From Sinorhizobium sojae CCBAU 05684 (GTDB lineage: Bacteria > Pseudomonadota > Alphaproteobacteria > Rhizobiales > Rhizobiaceae): a stretch of 64,000 bases of DNA. Numbering within the stretch: position 1 is the stretch's first letter; every line of letters begins with the position of its first letter. This document shows positions 53,691-64,000 of the stretch, piece after piece. Under the pieces are notes generated by a model. That model ran no database searches, was not told the DNA's origin, and saw only the letters and a program-made list of their open reading frames with translations. The stretch covers positions 2,232,001-2,296,000 of the forward strand of contig NZ_CP023067.1 of NCBI RefSeq assembly GCF_002288525.1, written 5' to 3'. The position numbers and the translations under genes were made by a program.

Positions 53691-54083
53691 TTACCAGCGG
53701 CCGATGACCGGGCAACCGCGGACATTGGCGAAGACGATCGTACGGCGTTCGCCGTAGCGGCGGCCTGCGACGACGACCTGGCGGCGCGAGACGTCGGCGA
53801 CGTGGGCGCGGCGCAGGCCGCGGTCACGGGCCTTGTCGACGGCGAGCCACGGCGCGCAGCGGCCGCGGCGGCCCCAGCGTTCGCCGCGGTCACCGCGGCG
53901 ATCGCGGCGCCAGTCGCGCTCGTCGCCCCAGCGGCGGTCACGGTCGCGATACTGGACATCGACGCCGCCGCGCGGGCCGATTTCGAAGACGAGCGAGTCG
54001 GCCGAAGCGACGGAGGCCCCACCGGTAAGACCGGTCAAGCCGACGATAGCGGCGACGGTAGCATTAATCAGGAACTTCTTCAT
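53691..54083 (-). CDS. Arg-rich small secreted protein of unknown function
   Basis: A 130-residue protein with a clear Sec signal peptide (residues 1-28, MKKFLINATVAAIVGLTG then GASVASA). The mature part has a highly basic, Arg/Asp/Gly-rich stretch (DRDRRWGDERDWRRDRRGDR, about residues 47-66). A possibly folded end has two Cys (WGRRGRCAPW and VRGCPVIG), which could pair in the periplasm. No family name is recognised. The antisense frame covering it is a shadow, because only the minus frame has a ribosome site, a signal peptide and a terminator. Confidence 0.75.
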   Translation of the reverse strand: MKKFLINATVAAIVGLTGLTGGASVASADSLVFEIGPRGGVDVQYRDRDRRWGDERDWRRDRRGDRGERWGRRGRCAPWLAVDKARDRGLRRAHVADVSRRQVVVAGRRYGERRTIVFANVRGCPVIGRW

Positions 54084-54407
54084 GGCGGGTTCTCCGGTGT
54101 GGCGAAGGTTTCGTATCAGCAGTCAATCTCAACGATTGAACCGACTATAGGCCGGACAAACTGAACGCTCCCGGAACCCTCCATTCATGTAGCGTTCAGC
54201 TTACGCTCCGGCGCGACGATTCGTCCGGCGCGCCCGATCGCCACGCTCCTGCATGTCTCCTTAGATCGAACTCGGTTTCAAACATGCAGCCGTTCGCGGC
54301 GCAGCAGCGAAGCGCGATCGCAGAAGAAACGATAGCTATAGGGACTTGTTCCTGTCTCCGCCGCTGCTCCTCGGCGGCCAAGGATGCGGCGGTCCGACGG
54401 CGCCGCT
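54084..54407. other. 324-base intergenic region with a mosaic repeat
   Basis: Apart from the short mosaic stem at 54249-54289 and the promoter of the Arg-rich protein gene, I see no gene or RNA in this stretch. Confidence 0.5.
54249..54289 (-). repeat. Rhizobial intergenic mosaic stem (RIME-like), copy F (single module)
   Basis: CTGCATGTCTCCTTAGATCG and its arm ending AAACATGCAG form the same stem as the first module of copy A at 7298. The rest of the element is absent. Confidence 0.65.
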
Positions 54408-54815
54408 TCAGCCGGCTGCCAATTCCCGTTCGAAGAGGCGGATGTTGCGATAGTGGCTGAGCCGCACAATCGCGCCGTCCTCGATCTCGAAGACGAAGAC
54501 GCTCGGGATGGAATAGCTCTGGCCCGACGCCTGCGGAAAGCCGGCCAGGGTCTCGCGATAGATGCCGCGGCCGGTCGTGTCGGCCGCCACATGCTGCCCG
54601 AACGCGTCGTGCATCAGCACGATGTCCTCGAAGCTCTCGTCGAAGTGGCGGAGATAATTCATGATCCAGGCCCTGAGCGGCTCAACGCCGAGCATCCGCT
54701 GGCCGGTCAGCGAATCGAAGGCGACATCCTCGTGGACGAGGCTGGCAATCGTCTCGAAGTCGCGCATATTCACGGCGTCGATGAAGCGGCTGGCAATCGT
54801 CCGGGCGTCGGTCAT
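54408..54815 (-). CDS. SnoaL-like/NTF2-like family protein
   Basis: A 135-residue protein with the NTF2-like cone fold. Visible marks are RFIDAVNMRDFETIASLVHE (about residues 10-29) and the hydrophobic strand pattern SVFVFEIEDGAIVRLSHYRN near the end. Relatives include polyketide cyclases, isomerases and ligand-binding proteins. No catalytic site can be assigned. The start lies 18 bases after the yjbQ-like stop on the same strand, so the two form a small operon. Confidence 0.82.
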   Translation of the reverse strand: MTDARTIASRFIDAVNMRDFETIASLVHEDVAFDSLTGQRMLGVEPLRAWIMNYLRHFDESFEDIVLMHDAFGQHVAADTTGRGIYRETLAGFPQASGQSYSIPSVFVFEIEDGAIVRLSHYRNIRLFERELAAG

Positions 54816-54833
54816 CGTCTCCTCCTGTTTTGC

Positions 54834-55256
54834 TCAACTGCCGAGATGCAGCACGACCTCGCGACGGTGCGCGCTGTCGCGGTGCTCGAAGAGGTAAAGC
54901 CCCTGCCAGGTGCCGAGCGCCATCCGGCCGTTCATCACCGGCACGCCGAGCGAGACCTGGGTCAAGGCGGCCTTGATATGGGCGGGCATATCGTCCGGCC
55001 CCTCCTGCGTGTGCACGACCCAGCGCATGGATGGATCGGACGTCGGCGGCACGAGGCGGCGAAAGAATTCACGCAGGTCGCGCTGCACGTCCGGATCGGC
55101 ATTCTCCTGGATGAGAAGCGAGGCGGAGGTATGGCGGACGAAGACGGTGAGAAGCCCCTCCGACATGCCGCCACCCCGCACGAATTCGGCCGCCTCGCCG
55201 GTGAACTCGTAGAGCCCCTGCCCCCTGGTGGCGATGGTGATGACGGTCTGCGGCAT
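54834..55256 (-). CDS. yjbQ: YjbQ family protein (secondary thiamine-phosphate synthase enzyme, UPF0047)
   Basis: A 140-residue protein of the UPF0047 family. Motifs are FVRHTSASLLIQENADPDV (residues 39-57, with His42) and the C-terminal GTWQGLYLFEHRD. E. coli YjbQ was reported to have weak thiamine-phosphate synthase activity, but the main role is unknown. I chose the ATG at 55256 over an upstream in-frame start because the family begins at this point. It precedes a SnoaL-like gene. Confidence 0.87.
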   Translation of the reverse strand: MPQTVITIATRGQGLYEFTGEAAEFVRGGGMSEGLLTVFVRHTSASLLIQENADPDVQRDLREFFRRLVPPTSDPSMRWVVHTQEGPDDMPAHIKAALTQVSLGVPVMNGRMALGTWQGLYLFEHRDSAHRREVVLHLGS

Positions 55257-55396
55257 CCGTTGTCGATCCTGTTCGAGAGGCGCCGCGCGAACCGGCGCCG
55301 CGCCTCTTCTCACCTGCCCTAAGTTTCACGCGACAGGCATAAACGTCTGGACTGCCGACAACTTTAACCCGAAACAGACCACAAGTGAAAGAACGG

Positions 55397-55750
55397 TCAC
55401 AGCTCGAGGAAGCTCTTGAAGCCTCCATAGATCATGCGCTTGCCGTCGAAGATCGATTTCCATTCGTCCCCCTGCAGCCGAGGATCCGCCATCACCTTGG
55501 CAATGATGGCGTCACGGTCCTCGCGGGATTTGTAGGTGATCCACGAGAAGACGACGGTCTCGTCGTCCGCCGCCTGCACCGCTCGCGGAAAGGACGTCAC
55601 CTCGCCATAGGGCACATCATCTCCCAGGCACTCCACATAGCTAAGCGCGCCAAGTTCCATCCAGACGTCGCCGGCCTTGCGCGCCAGTTCCTTATAGGCC
55701 TCGATATTCGACTTCGGCACCGCGACCAGGAAGCCATCCACATAGGTCAT
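55397..55750 (-). CDS. DUF1428 family protein
   Basis: A 117-residue protein with the DUF1428 pattern: MTYVDGFLVAVPK at the start, ALSYVECLGDDVPYGEVTSF at about residues 34-53, and the ending RMIYGGFKSFLEL. The fold is ferredoxin-like and probably dimeric; no enzymatic role is known. The start ATG is preceded by GGAGG. The gene sits between two unrelated genes and seems monocistronic. Confidence 0.88.
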   Translation of the reverse strand: MTYVDGFLVAVPKSNIEAYKELARKAGDVWMELGALSYVECLGDDVPYGEVTSFPRAVQAADDETVVFSWITYKSREDRDAIIAKVMADPRLQGDEWKSIFDGKRMIYGGFKSFLEL

Positions 55751-55865
55751 AATCCGTCTCCTCCGTTGAAAGACAGGCAAAGGACGGCTGACGCCGAAAA
55801 GTTCCGACAGGCGCCAGCGATATTTTCGCTTATTTTTTGAGGCCGCCGGCGACGGCGGACGGCCT

Positions 55866-56435
55866 TCAGCCGCCGCAGCCTTGCAATTGCCGCGCGTAGA
55901 TGGCCGCCATGCCTGATGCCCGCTTGGCGCCAGCCTTGGCCGTGTTGCTCCAATTGCCGCGGGCATAACCGCCATGGCCGTGATAATAGGCGATATAGAG
56001 CCGGTAGGGATCGTTGAGCGCGATGCCGTTCCGGCGGTGGCTTTCGTTGTGATACCAGGCAATGAAGCGGATCGCGTCGGCGAAGTCGGTCCGGCGCGCC
56101 ATCCAGCGCCCGGTCTCGGCCTGGTAGCGGTCCCAGGTGCCGTCGAGCGCTTGCGAATAGCCGTAAGCGGTGGAAGCGCGCTTCCAGGGAATGAAGCCGA
56201 AGAGCTTGGTGCGCGGCGGCCTGGCGTTATGCCGGAAACCCGATTCCGTATAGATCGTCGCCATCAGCACCGGCACCGGCACGCCATATTCGCGCTCCGC
56301 GCTTTTGGCGGCGCGGCGCCAATTGTGGAACAGGCCATCTCGCTGCTCGAAAACCGCGCAGGCGTTCCGGGTGTTTTTCGGCACCGTTCCGCAGCCGGCC
56401 AGCAACAGGAGGACGACGACAAAAACGCAACGCAT
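55866..56435 (-). CDS. Transglycosylase SLT domain lipoprotein
   Basis: A 189-residue lipoprotein with the lipobox LLAG-Cys15, so the mature protein is anchored to a membrane, probably the outer one. The lytic transglycosylase fold follows, with the catalytic Glu64 in YTESGFRHNA, then AYGYSQALDGTWDRY and IAYYHGHGGYARG. Such enzymes cut peptidoglycan glycan strands to make 1,6-anhydro ends, for remodelling or for building envelope machines. It is monocistronic. Confidence 0.88.
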   Translation of the reverse strand: MRCVFVVVLLLLAGCGTVPKNTRNACAVFEQRDGLFHNWRRAAKSAEREYGVPVPVLMATIYTESGFRHNARPPRTKLFGFIPWKRASTAYGYSQALDGTWDRYQAETGRWMARRTDFADAIRFIAWYHNESHRRNGIALNDPYRLYIAYYHGHGGYARGNWSNTAKAGAKRASGMAAIYARQLQGCGG

Positions 56436-56548
56436 CGCAGAACCTCTCGTTTGCGAGAGATTGATAAAGCGTAAATGTTAAGGATCGGTATTGAATCGAA
56501 GTCGAAAGAAGGGAGGTGGTATGGGAGCCCGCAGACACACCACGCATC

Positions 56549-56636
56549 CGTTACAGCGCCGTTCGTCTTTGAGGACACACAAAATCCCTGAATCCGCGCA
56601 TCGGCCCGAAATCGGGTTACGATTTCGGGCCGATGC
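56549..56636 (+). repeat. Rhizobial intergenic mosaic element (RIME-like), copy G
   Basis: Reads GTTACAGCGCCGTTCGTCTT, then GCGCATCGGCCCGAAATCGG and CGATTTCGGGCCGATGC. The long stem at the end matches copies B and D. The 60-codon frame across it is rejected as a gene. Confidence 0.7.
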
Positions 56637-56684
56637 CAAATGCGCAGCACCTCAATGCGCTGAAGTGGCCTGACGATCACTCAC

Positions 56685-56978
56685 CTAACCGAGGGTGCCG
56701 ATCAGTTCGCGATAGGCCGCCTCGGGGAATGCCTTAAGGGTGCGGGTCCTGACATTGCCATAGGTGCCGAGCGTCAGCGCGAAGCGCGCGGCCACCGCGT
56801 CGTCCGGCGCCTCGCAGATGGCGACCATGTCGTATTCGCCCATGGTGAGATAGATTTCCTTGAAGGAGCCGCCCATCTCTTCCAGCACCTTCTTGGCCGA
56901 GTCGAGCCGCTTCGGAGACTCCCGCACGTTCTTGATACCCTGCTCGGTCCAATTGAGAAGCACGACATATGTGGTCAT
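56685..56978 (-). CDS. GYD domain-containing protein
   Basis: A 97-residue protein with the GYD family layout: YVVLLNWTEQGIKNVRESPK at residues 4-23, the acidic motif MGEYDMVAICEAPDD, and LGTYGNVRTRTLKAF. GYD proteins are small ferredoxin-like proteins of unknown function. GGAGG lies before the start. No operon partner is seen. Confidence 0.88.
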   Translation of the reverse strand: MTTYVVLLNWTEQGIKNVRESPKRLDSAKKVLEEMGGSFKEIYLTMGEYDMVAICEAPDDAVAARFALTLGTYGNVRTRTLKAFPEAAYRELIGTLG

Positions 56979-57292
56979 CTCTTCACCTCCCCAGGGGCAC
57001 CCCGCCTTCGATTGAAGGCGGCAGAAGATGCCCTGAATACATTAGGGAGCAGGGAGCAGACGGGGCAAGCGGGCCCGCTATCCGCTCCAACTTCTCCGAA
57101 AAACGATGACATTCATGATCTAGGCCGCTTCAACCCAGATCATCACTCACTGAGGACACGGGAGGTCGACGCCTGCGGTGCAACGGCTTCTCATGCACTG
57201 TCCAGTGCCCTTCGCTGCAAGCGGCGAAGTATAAACCTGCAGACGGAAGCGGACAAGTTGGCGGGATTGTGCGCAGGCGCGTGCTCCAAACG

Positions 57293-57322
57293 AAAAAGCC
57301 GGGCTTTCGGCCCGGCTTTTTT
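57293..57322 (-). terminator. rpoD: Rho-independent terminator of rpoD
   Basis: AAAAAGCCGGGC, loop TTTC, then GGCCCGGCTTTTTT forms an almost perfect stem with A/T runs on both sides, 21 bases after the rpoD stop. It can act in both directions. The rest of the 364-base gap up to 56979 holds nothing else that I recognise. Confidence 0.9.
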
Positions 57323-57342
57323 GGCTTGGATCGTCCGCTCAA

Positions 57343-59397
<2,055 letters not shown>

Positions 59398-59835
59398 TTA
59401 TTCGTCGCTTTCCTTGTCGCAACCGGCCTGCACCCGGCGCCAAATCCGCTCGGAAGTTTCGGGCACGCCGCGTACCCGCCACCGATTCTTTTCCCCTGAC
59501 GTAACGGGATGTTGTTTAATTCCTGATTAACCACGACAGCGATCGCGGCTGAGCGGGCAAGCTTCGACAGTCCTGCCATTGAATGGTTCCTGGCATGAAT
59601 CCCTATCCGCCGTATCATCTCGCCATTTCTGCTTGAAATGGTGATTCCCAGAATTTTCGATCCCGTCAAGCTTTTCCGGTGAAAAACCGCGCAATTCGGC
59701 CAAAAACGGTGTTGACAGGACTTCTAGCCGCATATCAGCGTTCGCTCAACATGTAGGAGCGACCGGCGAAAAGACAAGGGCGCCCTGCGCTTTCCGGCGA
59801 AGCACCCCCTGTCCCATTTCGGTCCGGGAGTATCC
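59398..59835. other. rpoD: 438-base intergenic region upstream of rpoD
   Basis: It should contain the rpoD promoter region. I see no RNA gene, repeat or credible frame; the 124-codon frame that begins at 59669 overlaps the rpoD start and lacks support. AT-richer sequence occurs near 59630-59670. Confidence 0.5.
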
Positions 59836-60873
<1,038 letters not shown>

Positions 60874-60945
60874 TGCTGCTTCCTCGCTCCACGTCTCGTG
60901 GGGTCTTGCCCCTCTCCTCGTAACCCAAAGAGAGAGGCAATCCCG

Positions 60946-62133
<1,188 letters not shown>

Positions 62134-62289
62134 GTCGGCGCCTTCAAGCAAGGACATCTATTTTCAAGTCTAGACAAATAGCACGGTGGCTCGCAACGTA
62201 CAGCACATTCTCACCGCATTGTTGAGGGGAAGCGCGCGCGTTTCAAGCATCTTCCGCGCCGCCGGCGCGGCGGAGCGCCGGGCGGTCGC

Positions 62290-62370
62290 CTCCCCTCATG
62301 CCTGGGGTCATTCACGGCGCGGACGCGCCGTGGCTGGTTCCCTGTGACGAGCACAGGGATGAGGGAGGGC
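62290..62370 (-). repeat. Palindromic intergenic repeat (partner of copy at 23146)
   Basis: Read on the minus strand it gives CCTCATCCCTGTGCTCGTCA, then CACGGCGCGTCCGCGCCGTG, the same order as at 23146. It lies between recQ's end and the kbl start on the same strand. Confidence 0.65.
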
Positions 62371-62389
62371 AAAGCGAGAACCTCCAAGT

Positions 62390-64000
62390 CTAACCCCCAT
62401 CCTCAAACGCATCGATGACCGCAAGGAAGGCCTCGCCGTATCTTTCCCGCTTGCTCTCGCCGATGCCTGGAATGTCGAGAAGGTCGTCGAAATCGCGCGG
62501 GCGTTGCTTGGCGAGGGCGATCAGGGTTGCGTCCGGGAAGACCACATAGGGCGGGACGTCGAGATCGCGGGCGATCGACAGCCGTTGCGCACGGAGTCTT
62601 TCGAAGAGCTCCAGATCCGAGCCCGCAAGCTCCGAGCGCTCGCGCGCGGCGGAGGATTTCTGGCCGCGGGGCGCCTTGCCCGTAGGGCGGTCCTTGCGGA
62701 AGAAGAGCTGCCGCTCCCGGCGGAAGACGGCGCGCGCCTCCGGCTCGAGCTTCAAGGCCCCGAAGGCGGCGTGATCGACCGAGATCAGCCCGAGGGCGAG
62801 CAACTGCCGGAAGACCGACTGCCAGGTGCGCGCCGGCAGATCCTTGCCGGCGCCGAAGACCGGCATGTCCACATGGCCGAAGCGCTCGGTCTTTTCGTTC
62901 ACGGTCCCGATCAGCACATCGACCACATGGCCGGCGCCGAAGCGCTCACCGGTGCGGTAGACGGCGGCGAGCGCCTTGATTGCGGCTTCCGTTCCGTCCC
63001 AGGTCTCGACCGGCTTCAGGCAGGTGTCGCAATGGCCGCAGCGGCCGGGATGGGCTTCGCCGAAATGCGCAAGAATCGCCTGCCGGCGGCAGCCCGCGGT
63101 CTCGCAGATCGCAAGCAGTGCATTGAGCTTCGCCCGCTCGATGCGCTTTACCTCTTCGGGCGACCCGCCCTCATCGATCATTCGCCGGCGCTGGATGACG
63201 TCGGCCATGCCGTAGGCCATCCAGACTTCCGATGGCAGACCGTCGCGTCCGGCCCTGCCCGTCTCCTGATAATAGGCCTCCACCGAGCCCGGCAGGTCGA
63301 GATGGGCGACATAGCGCACATCGGGCTTGTCGATCCCCATGCCGAAGGCGACGGTGGCGACGAGGCAGAGGTTCTCCTCCTTGAGGAAGGCATCCTGATG
63401 GGCATCGCGAAGGGCGCGGTCCATGCCGGCGTGATAAGGCAGCGCGCGGATGCCTTGCGCATTCAGCCACTCGGCCGTGTCCTCGACCTTGGCGCGCGAC
63501 AGGCAATAGACAATGCCGCTCGCATCCTTGAAGCGGGAGAGGAAACGCAACAGCTGCTGGCGGGGCTGATCGCGTTCGACGATCTCGTAGGCGATGTTCG
63601 GCCGGTCGAAGCTGGAGGTGAAGACACGCGCACCATTCAACGCCAACCGCTCGACGATATCCTCACGCGTGTGCGGATCGGCGGTCGCGGTGAGCGCGAT
63701 CCGCGGCACGCCGGGAAAATGCGACGAGAGGCAATCGAGGCCGCGATATTCCGGCCGGAAATCGTGGCCCCATTGCGAAACGCAATGGGCCTCGTCGATG
63801 GCGAAGAGAGCGATGTCGATGTCGGCGACCATCTCCGCGAAAGATGGGGTGACGGCGCGCTCGGGCGTCACATAGAGGAGGTCGAGCCCCCCCGAGCCTA
63901 AGGCGCGGCGGACCGCAATCGCCTCGTCGCGGGTGAGCGACGAGTTGAGCGCCGCCGCACGGATGCCGAGCCCATTCAGCGCCTGCACCTGGTCGCGCAT
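62390..64000 (-). CDS. recQ: ATP-dependent DNA helicase RecQ, 5' end beyond the window
   Basis: The C-terminal 536 residues of RecQ are present. Visible are helicase motif II DEAH ([20 protein letters not shown]), later motifs [15 protein letters not shown] and [14 protein letters not shown], and the zinc-binding RQC cysteines ([16 protein letters not shown]). The winged-helix region and the C-terminal HRDC domain ([20 protein letters not shown]) follow. The Walker A part lies outside, since the frame is open at base 64000. RecQ unwinds recombination and replication intermediates. The protein ends in a normal stop at 62390. Confidence 0.96.
   Translation of the reverse strand: MRDQVQALNGLGIRAAALNSSLTRDEAIAVRRALGSGGLDLLYVTPERAVTPSFAEMVADIDIALFAIDEAHCVSQWGHDFRPEYRGLDCLSSHFPGVPRIALTATADPHTREDIVERLALNGARVFTSSFDRPNIAYEIVERDQPRQQLLRFLSRFKDASGIVYCLSRAKVEDTAEWLNAQGIRALPYHAGMDRALRDAHQDAFLKEENLCLVATVAFGMGIDKPDVRYVAHLDLPGSVEAYYQETGRAGRDGLPSEVWMAYGMADVIQRRRMIDEGGSPEEVKRIERAKLNALLAICETAGCRRQAILAHFGEAHPGRCGHCDTCLKPVETWDGTEAAIKALAAVYRTGERFGAGHVVDVLIGTVNEKTERFGHVDMPVFGAGKDLPARTWQSVFRQLLALGLISVDHAAFGALKLEPEARAVFRRERQLFFRKDRPTGKAPRGQKSSAARERSELAGSDLELFERLRAQRLSIARDLDVPPYVVFPDATLIALAKQRPRDFDDLLDIPGIGESKRERYGEAFLAVIDAFEDGG

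Overview
The window looks like chromosomal DNA of an alphaproteobacterium of the Rhizobiales, most likely Ensifer/Sinorhizobium. Evidence for this is the high GC content, a RibH2-type lumazine synthase, a carnitine dehydrogenase-thioesterase fusion, a 684-residue RpoD, and rhizobial intergenic mosaic repeats scattered between genes. I see no insertion sequence, prophage or CRISPR array. Almost every gap of more than 200 bases holds a dispersed repeat or a regulatory RNA.

Region 1 (1-7274): a cut TRAP small permease, an N-formylglutamate amidohydrolase, an RpiR-type regulator and a four-gene family-1 ABC importer (binding protein, two permeases, ATPase). A Pho-box-like direct repeat lies upstream of the importer. 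An FMN riboswitch then precedes a lone ribH2. Region 2 (7498-15481): a quaternary-amine catabolic cluster. A GlxA/AraC regulator is divergent from a beta-keto acid cleavage enzyme, an L-carnitine dehydrogenase fused to a thioesterase, an acyl-CoA dehydrogenase, an NDP-forming acyl-CoA synthetase and CaiD. Together they can plausibly take gamma-butyrobetaine, crotonobetaine or carnitine to glycine betaine. Region 3 (15858-23096): an oligopeptide-type ABC importer with a fused double ATPase, and a CocE/NonD hydrolase. Region 4 (23255-32979): an esterase, the decayed end of an iron-siderophore binding protein gene, a small membrane protein, a non-pyrrolysine MttB-family methyltransferase and two tandem 815-residue FAD/GcvT oxidoreductases. 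A LysR regulator is divergent from the last group. This set is a plausible route for demethylating betaine, dimethylglycine or sarcosine, downstream of region 2.

Region 5 (33072-43599): a membrane alpha/beta hydrolase, an MscS channel, a PLP trans-sulfuration enzyme, a DUF1772 protein, a cobalamin riboswitch with cbtB and cbtA, an FhuF reductase, a glucoamylase-like protein and a DUF1194 VWA-like protein. Region 6 (43858-47490): a lone periplasmic amino-acid-type binding protein directly followed by a transmembrane class III nucleotide cyclase. Region 7 (47756-51399): a compact operon of XRE regulator, winged-helix/TPR regulator, 71-residue peptide and a YcaO enzyme. It is the best candidate here for an undescribed system, possibly a ribosomally made, modified peptide. 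Region 8 (51890-56978): small conserved proteins, a tRNA-Ile2(CAU), a SIMPL protein, a YjbQ protein and a lytic transglycosylase lipoprotein. Region 9 (57343-64000): rpoD, tdh-kbl (threonine to glycine) and a recQ gene that runs off the right edge.

All calls come from reading the sequence and from remembered family motifs; no database search was run.
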